Source: Neomelitea salexigens DSM 19753 | GTDB lineage: Bacteria; Pseudomonadota; Gammaproteobacteria; Pseudomonadales; Spongiibacteraceae | Length of the DNA stretch: 64,000 nucleotides | Reading direction: 5' to 3' | Assembly: GCF_000422345.1 (NCBI RefSeq) | Contig: NZ_AULP01000002.1 | Location: 372,001-436,000 of the forward strand | Shown here: one piece after another, positions 9,428 through 20,525 of the stretch | How positions within the stretch are numbered: the first letter of the stretch is position 1 | Layout of the letters: each line of letters begins with the position of its first letter | The notes under the pieces: model-generated | What the model saw: only the letters and a program-made list of their open reading frames with translations | Database searches by the model: none | What the model was told of the DNA's origin: nothing | Program-made: the position numbers and the translations under genes

Positions 9428-9913
9428 TCAGGCGTCGCGACGCCGCTGCGCCAGCCAGTCATTGATCGCCAGGCCAGTCCCCATATCCCACCCTTTGAGC
9501 TGCTCAACAGGAATGATTTTATAGTCATCCAACTCGTGATTCAGGCGAATCTCTCCAGCCGCTTTCACATGGTAGGCGATGATCACTTGGTTTTGCTGAG
9601 CGAAGGGGTACACCCCCACTAAATCAGTTTCCAGGGCGTGCAAATTAAGCTCTTCCTTGGTTTCTCGGCGAGCGCACTCCAGAGGGTCTTCGCCCGCCTC
9701 GAGAAAGCCCGTAATAATTGAGTAGAAGGCTTTGGGCCATGCCACATTGTGTGCCAGGACCACGCCGCCATCCACTTCGACAATCATCGCCACAACGGGC
9801 ACTGGGTTGTTGAAATGGACGTAGCCGCAGTCCCTGTCCGGGCAGCCACTGCGAATTTCGTTGTCCACCAAAACATCGCCCATAGGGCTGGCGCACTGCG
9901 GGCAGTAATTCAT
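9428..9913 (-). CDS. zinc-ribbon NUDIX hydrolase
   Basis: A 161-residue NUDIX protein. An N-terminal zinc ribbon has Cys4, Cys7, Cys24 and Cys29. The Nudix box follows as GFLEAGEDPLECARRETKEE, with catalytic REtkEE intact; the usual Gly after EE is Asn. NUDIX enzymes hydrolyse nucleoside diphosphates linked to another group. The N-terminal ribbon recalls NudC-type NADH/deNADding enzymes, but the protein is shorter and lacks the NudC SQPWPFPxS motif, so the substrate is open. It lies downstream of nhaA on the same strand across a 65-bp gap with a GC-rich hairpin. Confidence 0.85.
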   Translation of the reverse strand: MNYCPQCASPMGDVLVDNEIRSGCPDRDCGYVHFNNPVPVVAMIVEVDGGVVLAHNVAWPKAFYSIITGFLEAGEDPLECARRETKEELNLHALETDLVGVYPFAQQNQVIIAYHVKAAGEIRLNHELDDYKIIPVEQLKGWDMGTGLAINDWLAQRRRDA

Positions 9914-9934
9914 GGTTTTTTCCTTAAACGATGG

Positions 9935-9954
9935 GGCGGGGTGAAAGCCCCGCC
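9935..9954 (-). other. GC-rich hairpin between nhaA and NUDIX gene
   Basis: GGCGGGG / CCCCGCC arms with a six-base loop lie 25 bp past the nhaA stop. No T-tract follows on the minus strand, so it may be an mRNA end stabiliser or attenuator rather than a full terminator. Confidence 0.5.
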
Positions 9955-9978
9955 GCCACGATAACTATTCACGACAAT

Positions 9979-11157
9979 CTATTTAGGTAGCGCACGGCGC
10001 AGTAGGAAGTAACCCAACACACCGGACATCAACGAGCCGACAATAATACCCAAACGCTCGTCAAACAGTTGGTTTACCCCGGTCTCCTCGAAGGCGAGCG
10101 ACCCGATAAACAAACTCATGGTAAACCCAATACCGCACAGTGCTGCCGTGCCGTACAAGCTAATGGTATTCATACCTGAGGGCATCTCAGCCAAACGCAG
10201 CTTGATGGCCAGGTAGCACAACCCGAATATACCAATTTGCTTACCCAGGAATAAGCCTGCAGCAATGCCCATTGGCACGCCGTGCATCAACTGCTCAACA
10301 CCGACACCGCTTAGATTGATACCAGCATTGGCAAAGGCAAATACCGGCAGCACGAAAAATGCCACCACCGAGTGCAGGTCGTGCTCCAGGCTTTTTAATG
10401 GCGACGGATTATCCGGGTCTTTACTGCGCAGAGGAATGAACATTGCCATCACTACCCCGGCCAAGGTGGCGTGCACACCCGACTTCAACAAAGCCACCCA
10501 CATAATGGTGCCAAGAAGTATGTATGGGCTGTTGGCACTCACGCCGCGGCGATTGAGAATAATTAATGCGGGAATACAACTAGCGGCAATCACCAGCGCC
10601 ACAAAGGAAATATTGGCGGTATAAAACACCGCGATGATAATAATCGCGCCGATATCATCAAAAATTGCCAACGAAGTTAGAAAGATCTTTAAGCTCACCG
10701 GCACCCGCGAGCCCAGCAAACTCAACACGCCTAACGCAAAGGCTATATCCGTTGCCGCGGGAATCGCCCAGCCCTGCATGGCAACAGGATTTCCCTCATT
10801 AAAATAGGTATAAAACAGCGCGGGAACGGCCATGCCGCCGATGGCCCCGATACCGGGCAATATAATATTGCGGGGGTCAGACAATTCGCCCTCGACAAGT
10901 TCGCGCTTTAGCTCCAGGCCCACTAGGAAAAAGAACACGGCCATCAGGCCGTCGTTAATCCACAATAACAGCGGCTTGGCTATTTCCAGTGCGCCGACGC
11001 GGACTTCTACAGGTGTGGTAAGGAGTAATTCGTAATAGGGGGAGAGGGCAGTGTTGGCAAAGATGATCGCCAACAGGGCAGAAAACATGAGTAGCAATCC
11101 GCCGGAGGACTCTTGTTTAAAAAAGTTAACGATAAATGAACCGTTGGTATTCGCCAT
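9979..11157 (-). CDS. nhaA: Na+/H+ antiporter NhaA
   Basis: NhaA exchanges two external protons for one internal Na+ and supports pH and salt homeostasis. The 392-residue protein has the expected 12 helices. It shows the ion-site residues: Asp in PAATDIAFALG (E. coli D133), the tandem Asp in AIFDDIGAIII (D163/D164) and the Lys in LGKQIGI (K300). I chose the ATG at 11157 because AAGGAGA lies 6 bp before it and the N terminus MANTNG then fits the family; an upstream in-frame start at 11190 has no such support. No NhaR-type regulator is adjacent. Confidence 0.96.
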   Translation of the reverse strand: MANTNGSFIVNFFKQESSGGLLLMFSALLAIIFANTALSPYYELLLTTPVEVRVGALEIAKPLLLWINDGLMAVFFFLVGLELKRELVEGELSDPRNIILPGIGAIGGMAVPALFYTYFNEGNPVAMQGWAIPAATDIAFALGVLSLLGSRVPVSLKIFLTSLAIFDDIGAIIIIAVFYTANISFVALVIAASCIPALIILNRRGVSANSPYILLGTIMWVALLKSGVHATLAGVVMAMFIPLRSKDPDNPSPLKSLEHDLHSVVAFFVLPVFAFANAGINLSGVGVEQLMHGVPMGIAAGLFLGKQIGIFGLCYLAIKLRLAEMPSGMNTISLYGTAALCGIGFTMSLFIGSLAFEETGVNQLFDERLGIIVGSLMSGVLGYFLLRRALPK

Positions 11158-11307
11158 AAGTCTCCTTCTTAAGGGGGGGATGAGCGGCACAAAAACACAG
11201 ATCTCGACCCTATTATTGCAATAGCGCTAGGCCGCTGTCAGCAAAAATTGCTATGGAGATTGTTCTTCAAAAAAGGGGGGACTGGGGTCAACGAGATGCA
11301 GCGTTGC

Positions 11308-12252
11308 TTAGCCGCAAGACACTTGATTACGACCGCCCGCCTTGGCGTGATACATATTGCGGTCAGCAGCCTCGACAATCGCGCCAAGCTCGCTCGAACC
11401 GTTTGGCACATCGCAATAAATTCCTGCACTTATTGTGACAACCGGGGCGGCCTGGGACTTCATATGGCACATGGCCAGCGCCTCGACGTCTTTCCGAACA
11501 CGCTCTATATGGCTGTGAAACTCGGTCTTATCGCCTTCAGCGGACGACAACACAACGAACTCTTCACCACCATAACGCGCCACAACATCGCCAGCACGAA
11601 AGAAGTGTGACTGTATTATCGCAGCAACACTGACCAACACCCGGTCACCCGCAGCGTGACCGTAGTAGTCGTTGTAATCCTTAAAATAATCGACGTCGAA
11701 AAATGCCAGGCTCAGCGGCATCTGCTGGCGCTGATGCACGGCCAGTGCGCGCTTGAATTCGGCATCAAAGTAGCGGCGGTTGTATACGCCAGTGAGAGGG
11801 TCATGAGTTGCCAGGGCCTCTAGCTCGATATTCTGCTCGGCTAGGAATTGATTCTGCTTTTCAACCTGTCGGCGATAGGCCTGCAATTCACTGACATCAT
11901 GACTAACAAGAATAAGATGGCTAACACAGCCGCCTGAATCACAAATAGGAGAAATGCATAGGCGGCTGCAAAACGAGTTGCCGCGGCGAGTCATCAGCTC
12001 AACCATGAGATGAACACTCTTACCTAGCTGAATCGCGCGTCGCACAGCATCACCGATACATTTTTCTCGACTCAACCGGCGCAAAAATGTCAGTCCTTTG
12101 CCAATAAGCTTTTTCGAACTGCACTCAAACATTCGCTCGAAGGCGCGATTAACATAAACTATCTCACCGCCGCGGCGCTGACTCACCGAGGCAATTAGGA
12201 CGCCTTCATCTGTTGAGTCCAATGCTTTGGAGAATAGCTCTTTATTAACCAC
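11308..12252 (-). CDS. PAS-GGDEF diguanylate cyclase
   Basis: A 314-residue cytoplasmic protein with an N-terminal PAS domain (about residues 8-130; EIVYVNRAFERMFECS) and a C-terminal GGDEF domain (about 150-310) starting HDPLTGVYNRRYFD, with an intact YGGEEF active site. It should make cyclic di-GMP in response to whatever the PAS domain senses. A short linker with coiled-coil character (YRRQVEKQNQFLAEQN) joins the domains. No RxxD inhibitory site is evident five residues before GGEEF. The start is GTG at 12252 with AAGGA about 9 bp upstream. It stands alone on the minus strand. Confidence 0.92.
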   Translation of the reverse strand: MVNKELFSKALDSTDEGVLIASVSQRRGGEIVYVNRAFERMFECSSKKLIGKGLTFLRRLSREKCIGDAVRRAIQLGKSVHLMVELMTRRGNSFCSRLCISPICDSGGCVSHLILVSHDVSELQAYRRQVEKQNQFLAEQNIELEALATHDPLTGVYNRRYFDAEFKRALAVHQRQQMPLSLAFFDVDYFKDYNDYYGHAAGDRVLVSVAAIIQSHFFRAGDVVARYGGEEFVVLSSAEGDKTEFHSHIERVRKDVEALAMCHMKSQAAPVVTISAGIYCDVPNGSSELGAIVEAADRNMYHAKAGGRNQVSCG

Positions 12253-12393
12253 CGCTGTCCATCCTTGTTCGCGCTAGCGAGCAATTTCATGTTTAGTCAG
12301 AAAACTGAAACTACTTGATTACATCTAACACGGCGATATGTAATTACCGACTGAACACTTCCTCAAATACGAATATACCACCTCGAATGAACG

Positions 12394-13560
12394 CTAGTCG
12401 CTTTCCAGAAACTCACTGAGAATACTATCGATAAACGCAAAACCGCGCTCGCTACAAGCGATAAGTGTAGGCTCGTCAATCAGCAAACCGCGAGCTCGAA
12501 GGCGCTTGAGAACGGGCGCAATATCCGCAATGGGCAGGCCAGTACGCTGTAAATAAAGTTCACTCTCAACGCCCTCGCGCAAGCGCAGCACGTTCATCAT
12601 AAACTCAAAGGGTAAGTCGGCGTCGGCGACGTTTTGCACTTGACTACTTCGCGACGGTGAGCGACTCAAGTAATCCTCTGGCTTGCGGGTTTTTTGGTAG
12701 CGTCGCACGCCGCCAGGCAAGGTCACTTTTCCGTGAGCACCAGCGCCCAGCGCCAAATAGTCGCCAAAGCGCCAATAGTTTAGATTGTGGCGAGCGCGGC
12801 GACCGTCGCGGGCGAAGGCCGACACTTCATAGCGAGCCAGGCCAGCAGCTGACAGCAGCGCAAAGCCAGCTCGCTGCATGGCCATTAAGGCACTCTCTTG
12901 GGGTAGCTCGGGCGGGCGCTTGTAGAATTCTGTATTCGCCTCGATGGTGAGCTGATACCAGCTGATATGCGGCGCGCCGCTGTCGATCGCCATGCGCAGA
13001 TCATTCAGTGCATCGGCTTCAGTCTGGCCACTTAGCCCGTGCATCAAATCAATATTGAAGTTGTCGTAACCCGCATCGCGCGCGCTGGCAATAGCCGCCA
13101 AGGCGTCGTCGGCGCTGTGAATGCGGCCGAGCTTTTTCAGCTGCTGGGCGTCAAAACTTTGCACCCCAATCGACAAGCGGTTAATACCCAGCTCACGGTA
13201 GGCCGCAAACCGCCCCTGCTCAAGCGTGCCGGGGTTCGCTTCAAGGGTAATTTCAATATCGCGGGAGAACGTCAGGCGCTGGCGCAGGCCATCAAAAAGT
13301 TGCGCATACGCGCTTGCCGAGAACAGACTGGGCGTGCCGCCGCCGATAAAAATAGAGGCCAGCTCACGGCCCTGAATGTAGTCGAGGTCTTGATCGAGGT
13401 CTTGATCGAGGTCTTCGAGCATGGCGGCAATGTATGCCGCCTCCGGCAGGTCGCCGCGCTGGGCGTGGGAGTTAAAGTCGCAGTAGGGGCACTTCCGCAC
13501 ACACCAGGGAATATGAATATACAGCGACAGAGGCGGCAGCTGCGCCCCGACGCTACTCAT
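12394..13560 (-). CDS. hemW: HemW-like radical SAM heme-related protein
   Basis: HemW is related to oxygen-independent coproporphyrinogen oxidase (HemN) but is thought to act as a heme chaperone. The 388-residue protein carries the radical SAM cluster motif C20-x3-C24-x2-C27 (CVRKCPYC), with FIGGGTPSL and SIGVQSFD downstream. It has CxxxCxxC without the extra Cys that HemN has, as HemW does. Its ATG overlaps the ubiD stop (ATGA), so I chose 13560 rather than the upstream in-frame codon inside ubiD. Unusually, a 12-bp tandem repeat encodes an [10 protein letters not shown] acidic insertion near residue 45. In E. coli hemW follows rdgB, not ubiD. Confidence 0.9.
   Translation of the reverse strand: MSSVGAQLPPLSLYIHIPWCVRKCPYCDFNSHAQRGDLPEAAYIAAMLEDLDQDLDQDLDYIQGRELASIFIGGGTPSLFSASAYAQLFDGLRQRLTFSRDIEITLEANPGTLEQGRFAAYRELGINRLSIGVQSFDAQQLKKLGRIHSADDALAAIASARDAGYDNFNIDLMHGLSGQTEADALNDLRMAIDSGAPHISWYQLTIEANTEFYKRPPELPQESALMAMQRAGFALLSAAGLARYEVSAFARDGRRARHNLNYWRFGDYLALGAGAHGKVTLPGGVRRYQKTRKPEDYLSRSPSRSSQVQNVADADLPFEFMMNVLRLREGVESELYLQRTGLPIADIAPVLKRLRARGLLIDEPTLIACSERGFAFIDSILSEFLESD
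13383..13419. repeat. 12-bp tandem repeat inside hemW
   Basis: Three copies of tcgaggtcttga (13383-13394, 13395-13406, and 13407-13419 with one change) encode repeated Asp-Gln-Asp-Leu. The reading frame is kept, so copy-number change would lengthen or shorten an acidic loop by four residues. Confidence 0.9.
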
Positions 13561-15023
13561 TCCAGGCCCAGCTCCGACCAAATATCGTCGACTTTCTTCA
13601 CCACGTCGGGGTCCTTAACAATTGGTCGACCCCACTCCCTGTCAGTTTCGCCCTGCCATTTATTCGTGGCGTCCATACCCATTTTAGAGCCGAGGCCAGA
13701 GACCGGCGAGGCGAAATCCAGATAGTCGATCGGTGTATGCTCTACCATCACCGTATCGCGCTGTGGATCCATGCGGGTGGTGATCGCCCAAATCACATCG
13801 TTCCAGTCACGGGCGTTGACATCGTCATCGCAGACAATGACAAACTTGGTGTACATAAACTGGCGCAGGAACGACCAAACACCAAACATCACGCGCTTGG
13901 CGTGTCCCGGATACTGCTTTTTAATCGTGACCACCGCCATGCGATAGGAGCAACCCTCCGGCGGCAAATAGAAATCGACAATTTCTGGAAACTGCCGGCG
14001 CAGCAGGGGCACCAACACTTCGTTCAAGGCGACACCCAGCACAGCAGGCTCATCTGGCGGACGCCCGGTGTAGGTGCTGTGATAAATCGGGTTTTCTCGG
14101 TGGCTAATGTGCGTCACGGTGAACACGGGGAAGCGGTCGACTTCGTTGTAATACCCAGTGTGATCGCCATAGGGGCCTTCGTCGGCCATCTCTTCCGGAT
14201 CGATGTAACCTTCGAGAATAAACTCACAATTGGCGGGCACCTGCAGGTCGTTGCTGAGGCTCTTCACCAACTCGGTTTTTTCACCACGCAGCAAACCGGC
14301 AAAGGCGTATTCGCTGAGTGTGTCGGGCACCGGCGTCACCGCGCCAAGGGTCGTCGCGGGGTCGGCCCCCAGCGCAACGGAAACGGGAAAACGCTCACCC
14401 GGGTGCTGCTGTTTGAACTCCTGAAAATCCAGCGCGCCGCCGCGGTGAGATAACCAACGCATAATCAGCTTGTTCTTGCCGATCACCTGCATGCGATAAA
14501 TGCCTAGATTTTGCCGCTCTTTATTGGGGCCGCGGGTAATGACCAACGGCCAGGTAATCAGCGGCGCGGCGTCTTCTGGCCAGCAGGTTTGAATAGGCAG
14601 CAGGTGTAAGTTGACGGCGTCGCCCTGAATCACCTTTTGCTGGCACACCGCCTTGGACACCATCTTCGGGCCCATATTGAGCACTTGCTTGAAGATCGGC
14701 AGCTTACTCCAGGCGTCGCGCAGACCTTTCGGGGGATCAGGCTGGCGTAAAAATGCCAACAGCTCGCCCACCTCTTGCAGCGCCTCGATATCTTTTTGGC
14801 CCATCCCCATGGCCACACGCTTTTCAGTGCCGAATAAATTTGCCAGCACCGGTACGGAGTAACCCTTGGGGTTTTCAAACAGCAATGCCGGTCCACCTGC
14901 TCGCAATACGCGGTCGCAGATTTCGGTCATTTCAAGGTTGGGGTCTACAGGATAGCTAATACGCTTCAACTCGCCTTGCTGCTCAAGGTAGTTGAGAAAA
15001 TCGCGGAGGTCTTTGTGCTTCAT
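13557..15023 (-). CDS. ubiD: 4-hydroxy-3-polyprenylbenzoate decarboxylase UbiD
   Basis: UbiD decarboxylates 3-octaprenyl-4-hydroxybenzoate in ubiquinone synthesis, using prenylated FMN supplied by UbiX. The 488-residue length matches E. coli UbiD. It starts [19 protein letters not shown] and contains [20 protein letters not shown], which carries the catalytic Glu region of the family. No ubiX is seen in the window. It ends in an ATGA overlap with hemW. Upstream, a 76-bp gap with a 14-bp-stem hairpin separates it from rho on the same strand, so it may be transcribed through from rho or from a promoter in that gap. Confidence 0.95.
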   Translation of the reverse strand: MKHKDLRDFLNYLEQQGELKRISYPVDPNLEMTEICDRVLRAGGPALLFENPKGYSVPVLANLFGTEKRVAMGMGQKDIEALQEVGELLAFLRQPDPPKGLRDAWSKLPIFKQVLNMGPKMVSKAVCQQKVIQGDAVNLHLLPIQTCWPEDAAPLITWPLVITRGPNKERQNLGIYRMQVIGKNKLIMRWLSHRGGALDFQEFKQQHPGERFPVSVALGADPATTLGAVTPVPDTLSEYAFAGLLRGEKTELVKSLSNDLQVPANCEFILEGYIDPEEMADEGPYGDHTGYYNEVDRFPVFTVTHISHRENPIYHSTYTGRPPDEPAVLGVALNEVLVPLLRRQFPEIVDFYLPPEGCSYRMAVVTIKKQYPGHAKRVMFGVWSFLRQFMYTKFVIVCDDDVNARDWNDVIWAITTRMDPQRDTVMVEHTPIDYLDFASPVSGLGSKMGMDATNKWQGETDREWGRPIVKDPDVVKKVDDIWSELGLE

Positions 15024-15059
15024 AATCCGGTGTCCGATATCCGGCGCCCGGCGGGCGGG

Positions 15060-15092
15060 GTCGGGGTTTCGCCACTGCGGCGAAACCCCGAC
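15060..15092 (-). other. long perfect hairpin between rho and ubiD
   Basis: A 14-bp perfect inverted repeat (gtcggggtttcgcc with its complement, 5-base loop) lies 8 bp past the rho stop. The minus-strand sequence beyond it is GC-rich with no T-tract. It is probably an mRNA 3' stabiliser or processing site rather than an intrinsic terminator. Confidence 0.7.
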
Positions 15093-15099
15093 AGCGGCC

Positions 15100-16368
<1,269 letters not shown>

Positions 16369-16544
16369 AAGTTCTGGGTTGTTGGCTACGATTAGATAAG
16401 GCTTGGACGATACGCAGGAACGGCAAAGTCGCGGCCGGCGCGTGCTCGACGTATTAAGCAGATATGAAATAAATTAAGGTGTTATTTTTGAATATTTTGA
16501 GGATTGATCGAACTCTATCACCGAATGGCAGGTCCGTAAAGCAG

Positions 16545-16576
16545 AAAAGAAAAGGCCCCGCGTTGATGCGAGGCCT
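16545..16576 (-). terminator. intrinsic terminator between trxA and rho
   Basis: On the minus strand AGGCCTCGC and GCGGGGCCT pair with one wobble, then TTTTCTTTT follows. It lies just past the trxA stop, so rho must have its own promoter in 16369-16544. Confidence 0.85.
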
Positions 16577-16583
16577 CTTGCTA

Positions 16584-16910
16584 TTACAGTGCGCTGTCAA
16601 CGAAGTCGCACAGCTGCGACTTGGACAAGGCGCCTACTTTGGTGGCTTCAGCATTACCGCCTTTGAAGATCATCAGCGTGGGAATGCCGCGAACACTGAA
16701 TTTGGCAGGGGTTTCTGAGTTGGCGTCAACGTCGATCTTGCAGATCTTGATCTTGCCAGCGTAATCGCCAGAGATCTCATCAAGGACCGGCGCGATCATT
16801 TTACAGGGGCCACACCACTCCGCCCAAAAGTCTACCAATACGGGCAGATCGGACTTCAGCACTTCTTCTTCAAAGCTGCTGTCGGTGACGTGAACGATGT
16901 TGTCGCTCAT
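16584..16910 (-). CDS. trxA: thioredoxin 1
   Basis: A 108-residue thioredoxin with the active-site WCGPC (Cys33, Cys36) and the cis-Pro region GIPTLMIF. It reduces disulfides in the cytoplasm. The start is set at 16910: GGAGA lies 8 bp upstream, and the N terminus [18 protein letters not shown] fits E. coli TrxA. An in-frame extension to 17063 exists but runs into the divergent waaA start and has no family match. It is followed by a terminator and then rho, the same order as in E. coli. Confidence 0.97.
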   Translation of the reverse strand: MSDNIVHVTDSSFEEEVLKSDLPVLVDFWAEWCGPCKMIAPVLDEISGDYAGKIKICKIDVDANSETPAKFSVRGIPTLMIFKGGNAEATKVGALSKSQLCDFVDSAL

Positions 16911-17061
16911 CTTGGTTCTCCAAGTTGATATCGTGATAACGGATCGCGGATGATAACACAGCTCTAGACGCGATGTGAAAGCCATCAACATTGGCCTGCG
17001 CTGGCCAGCGTCGCCAGCGACCGCTATGCTAGCCGCCGTATCACTGACTAAGCTTAACGCC

Positions 17062-18324
17062 ATGCCGCGCCTACTCTACAGCCTGTTCTTCTACCTGATT
17101 TTGCCACTGGTCCTGCTACGGCTAGCCTACCGAGCGCTGCGCGCCCCCGACTACCGCCGCCGCATCGGCGAACGCTTTGGCTTTGTCTCAGCGCCCGAGC
17201 AAACAGGAGGGCTATGGGTACACGCGGTTTCCGTTGGCGAAAGTATCGCTGCCGCACCGCTGATCCAACATATGCTGGACCAACACCCAGAGCTGCCCAT
17301 TGTCGTCACCTGCATGACACCCACCGGCTCCAGCCGGATTCGCGCCATGTTTGGTCAACAGGTGCACCATGTCTACGCCCCCTACGACCTGCCTGGTGCT
17401 GTGGCCCGCTTCCTGCGCCGCACCCAACCGCGCGCAGCGGTCATTATGGAAACCGAGATCTGGCCAAATATGGTGCAAATGACGGCGCAGCGCGGCATTC
17501 CTGTTTTGCTCGCTAACGCCCGTCTTTCCACGCGCTCAGCACGAGGCTACCAACGCCTATCCGGACTGAGCCGGCCAGTGATGCAAGCCTTTAGCCGGAT
17601 CGTCGCCCAGGGCCAGGACGACGCTGAACGCTTTCTGAGTATTGGCGCCCGCGCTGATCAACTGCGCGTTTCCGGCAGCATAAAGTTTGATGTCGCCATT
17701 CCCGACACCCTCCGCCAACAGGCACAGCAAACGCGTAAGCAATTTGGCCAGGACCGCCCAGTGTGGATCGCCGCCAGCACCCACGACGGCGAAGACAGCA
17801 TATTACTGGACGCCCACCAGCGCGTACTCAAACAACAACCCAATGCCCTGTTGCTATTAGTTCCCAGACACCCCGAACGCTTTGACACCGTTGCCAAGCT
17901 GGTGGCCGCTAAAGGCCTGCGCTGCCAGCGCCGCAGCACCGAGAGCGCCATATCTCCGGACACGCAAGTCCTGCTGGGCGATACCATGGGTGAACTGCTG
18001 CTGCTGTTGGGCACCGCAGATATCGCCTTTATCGGTGGCAGCCTGGTGCCGCGCGGCGGCCACAACAGTTTGGAAGCTGCCGCCTGGGGCTTGCCGGTAC
18101 TGGCTGGCCCCAGCGACTTCAACTTTGCACAGATTAGTGAATTATTGCAGACCGCTGGCGGCCTAAGCCTGCTAGACAGTGCCGAAAGCATCGCCGATGA
18201 ACTCATCGCCTTGCTTGCCGACAGCCAGGCAAGAGAAACCCGCGGACGCAACGCCCTGGCAGTTGTCGAGGCCAATCGTGGCGCACTAGCAAAATTGATC
18301 GAGGAAGTTGAAGGCGCGCTATAG
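17062..18324 (+). CDS. waaA: 3-deoxy-D-manno-octulosonic acid (Kdo) transferase
   Basis: WaaA (KdtA) adds Kdo to lipid IVA at the inner membrane during lipopolysaccharide synthesis. The 420-residue protein begins [20 protein letters not shown], an N-terminal membrane anchor, then [10 protein letters not shown], containing the catalytic Glu of the family. [18 protein letters not shown] and [12 protein letters not shown] are also hallmarks, and [13 protein letters not shown] binds the CMP-Kdo. I chose the ATG at 17062 because it fits the family N terminus; no good Shine-Dalgarno is present, and an in-frame ATG at 16975 would add 29 unrelated residues. It diverges from trxA across 151 bp. Confidence 0.94.
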   Translation: MPRLLYSLFFYLILPLVLLRLAYRALRAPDYRRRIGERFGFVSAPEQTGGLWVHAVSVGESIAAAPLIQHMLDQHPELPIVVTCMTPTGSSRIRAMFGQQVHHVYAPYDLPGAVARFLRRTQPRAAVIMETEIWPNMVQMTAQRGIPVLLANARLSTRSARGYQRLSGLSRPVMQAFSRIVAQGQDDAERFLSIGARADQLRVSGSIKFDVAIPDTLRQQAQQTRKQFGQDRPVWIAASTHDGEDSILLDAHQRVLKQQPNALLLLVPRHPERFDTVAKLVAAKGLRCQRRSTESAISPDTQVLLGDTMGELLLLLGTADIAFIGGSLVPRGGHNSLEAAAWGLPVLAGPSDFNFAQISELLQTAGGLSLLDSAESIADELIALLADSQARETRGRNALAVVEANRGALAKLIEEVEGAL

Positions 18325-18384
18325 CGTTAGCGCACCTTCGTATAGCGCAAATTACACGGTGGGAACCGCGTTAGCAGGCGGGAA

Positions 18385-19821
18385 TCAGCCTTTGCCATTG
18401 CCGTTCAGTAATACTGCATCACCTTCCTGCAGCCACTGATTAAGCCCCTTCACATCCGCAGGGCTTAGAGTGCCCGCGTTCAGTTTGAGCTTGAGCATGT
18501 CCACAACGTAGTCGTAGCGGGCATTACTGTAATCACGCAGCGCTGCATATAGCTTGCGCTGGGCGTCCAATACATCCACCACGTTGCGCGTGCCGACATC
18601 GTAACCGGCTTCGGTCGCATCCAATGCGCTGCGCGCTGAAATAATATTCAGCTTGCGCGCCTTTACAGTTTGCACGGCGGTATTCACCGCAATGTGCTGA
18701 GCGCGCGTCCCGGCAATGACCTGACGCTGAGTCAGCTGCGCGGTGTACTGCGCCGAATTGTACTGCTCGTAGGCTTGGCGGCGACCCGCACTAACGCCAC
18801 CACCGGTAAACAGCGGCACCGTCAGCGTGACACGCAGGGCCTCAGTTTCATACTCACTGTCGGGGGGCACGGCGAAAGAGCTACTGGGATTGAAGCGCCG
18901 CGAACCGTCCAGGTCTTCCTTGGTATAACTGAAGCTACCGCTAATCTTTGGCAGGTGCTCGCTCTTTTTCGCACGGGCATTTTCATAGGCGGAACCAGAC
19001 GCCGCCGTTGCCACTTTAAGCTGGTAGTTGTTCTTTAAGGCCATATCGACCCAGGCCGCGCGGCTGGCGGGTTGTGGGTTATCGATAGGGAAACTCTCTT
19101 TCAAAGACCACAGCTTGCCGTGCTCCTGACCAGTGAGAGTGGTGAGGTTTTCACGGGCAATCGCCAGTGCGCCTTCAAAACCCAAGCGCTGAGCTACGGT
19201 AGAGTCGTATACCGCGCGCGATTCATGCACATCGGTAATGGCGATTAAGCCGACATCAAAGCGCTGCTGCGTTTGCTCGAGTTGGCGCTTGGCCGCGCGC
19301 TCTTCGGCACGAGAAGCGTCGAGATTTTCCCGCGCCTTTAGCACTTCAAAATACGCTTCGGATACACGCACAATCAACTCTTGCTGGTCATACGCCAACT
19401 GCGCCTTAGCGCGTTCCGTGATCTTTTGGCCCGCTTTAAAGCTAAACCACGCCGGCAGGTCGAAAATAGCCTGACTCAGGCTCAAGGAGTAATTTTCCGC
19501 TTCTGAGCCGGTATGCACTTTTTGGTCAATTATCGACGTCGATCCGCCACCAAAAGCACCCGCCGTAAAAGTCGTACTCTTAGACTGCGCGTCGGTCTCA
19601 GTATCCTGGTAGTAGGCTTGGCCACTCAGCTGGGGTAACAGCGCTGAGCGACTGAGGTTTTCAGACTCCAGATCGGCGCGGTAGGTCGCCTCTGCGGCTT
19701 TTAACTGCAAATCGTTATTCACCGCAAGCTCGTAGACATCTAGCAATGTGTCGGCATGGGCACCGGAAATACCCAAAGCCAGTGCAACAGCTGCACTGAG
19801 AAAGTGACGTTTGGCAATCAT
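18385..19821 (-). CDS. tolC: TolC family outer-membrane channel
   Basis: A 478-residue outer-membrane efflux protein. The signal peptide (FLSAAVALALGISGAHA) is cut near residue 23. Two homologous OEP halves follow, with long helical segments such as VSEAYFEVLKARENL and the repeat counterpart TVQTVKARKLNIISARSAL, plus the typical GYDVGTRNVVDVLDAQ motif near the C terminus. It serves as the exit duct for RND, MFS and type I export systems. Its position beside yqiB-cpdA-yqiA-parE matches E. coli, which supports a true TolC. The gene converges with waaA across 60 bp with no clear terminator. Confidence 0.92.
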   Translation of the reverse strand: MIAKRHFLSAAVALALGISGAHADTLLDVYELAVNNDLQLKAAEATYRADLESENLSRSALLPQLSGQAYYQDTETDAQSKSTTFTAGAFGGGSTSIIDQKVHTGSEAENYSLSLSQAIFDLPAWFSFKAGQKITERAKAQLAYDQQELIVRVSEAYFEVLKARENLDASRAEERAAKRQLEQTQQRFDVGLIAITDVHESRAVYDSTVAQRLGFEGALAIARENLTTLTGQEHGKLWSLKESFPIDNPQPASRAAWVDMALKNNYQLKVATAASGSAYENARAKKSEHLPKISGSFSYTKEDLDGSRRFNPSSSFAVPPDSEYETEALRVTLTVPLFTGGGVSAGRRQAYEQYNSAQYTAQLTQRQVIAGTRAQHIAVNTAVQTVKARKLNIISARSALDATEAGYDVGTRNVVDVLDAQRKLYAALRDYSNARYDYVVDMLKLKLNAGTLSPADVKGLNQWLQEGDAVLLNGNGKG

Positions 19822-19941
19822 AGAGTTAACCTGTTCTGCTAACGGAGGGGCTGCGTCAGGCCCGCAGTGTATCAGACTCGCCCTATGCGAGAATGATTAT
19901 TAAAAAATCTTATTGAATTAGAACGCAAATTCGGGAGCCTT

Positions 19942-20403
19942 GTGAAGACGCCGAACTACCAAGTTGACCTCAACGCGCATCTTGCCGACTGTGAGATGAA
20001 TTATCTGCGTTTGCAGAAATTACTACCCGACGCCCTTCAGGCCGGTGACGAGCTCTGCATTGGGGTAGGCAATCACGCGCTCAATATTCGTGTGCGCGAG
20101 TGCGCACCGTATACCAGCTTTCTCGACTTGCGGCTGGCCCAGGCAAAAACGCAAGCCTGGGCCGCTATGTGCTTACAGGTGCGTATCTATCACGACGCAA
20201 AGCTTGCCGAGGTCAGCGGCGCCGAGCAGGTCTACGCCCTGCGGCAACGCTACGACTACCCGAATAATAAAATGTTCCAACGCGACGAAAAGGCCCAGCT
20301 AAACCGCTTTCTTGGCGAATGGCTAAGTCAGTGCTTGCGGCACGGTCACCGGCACGACAGCGCTGTATTAGAAAAGGTCAGCGCGACCGGTACACAATTT
20401 TAG
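19942..20403 (+). CDS. yqiB: DUF1249 protein YqiB
   Basis: A 153-residue protein matching DUF1249/YqiB: it begins VDLNAHLADCEMNYLRLQKL and contains RQRYDYPNNKMFQRDEKAQL near the end. The function is unknown. The start codon is GTG with GGGAG 6 bp upstream. It is followed by cpdA, yqiA and parE as in E. coli. In E. coli nudF lies between tolC and yqiB; here the 120 bp between them hold no room for it. Confidence 0.88.
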   Translation: MKTPNYQVDLNAHLADCEMNYLRLQKLLPDALQAGDELCIGVGNHALNIRVRECAPYTSFLDLRLAQAKTQAWAAMCLQVRIYHDAKLAEVSGAEQVYALRQRYDYPNNKMFQRDEKAQLNRFLGEWLSQCLRHGHRHDSAVLEKVSATGTQF

Positions 20404-20525
20404 CAGCGAGACTGCAGTCGCAAATCACACATTTATTGTCGCGCGGCAACGCCCGCCAATGGACTGCGTCTGGATTTGTGGCAATCCATACCGTATAAAA
20501 GCCGAAGACATTAACGAGGCTTATC

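Noticed and set aside
13737-14453. 238-codon open frame on the plus strand
   Set aside because: It is antisense to ubiD, a conserved gene that fully explains the region.
16369-16544. Possible rhoL-type leader peptide before rho
   Set aside because: No short reading frame with a ribosome site could be supported in the 175-bp leader.
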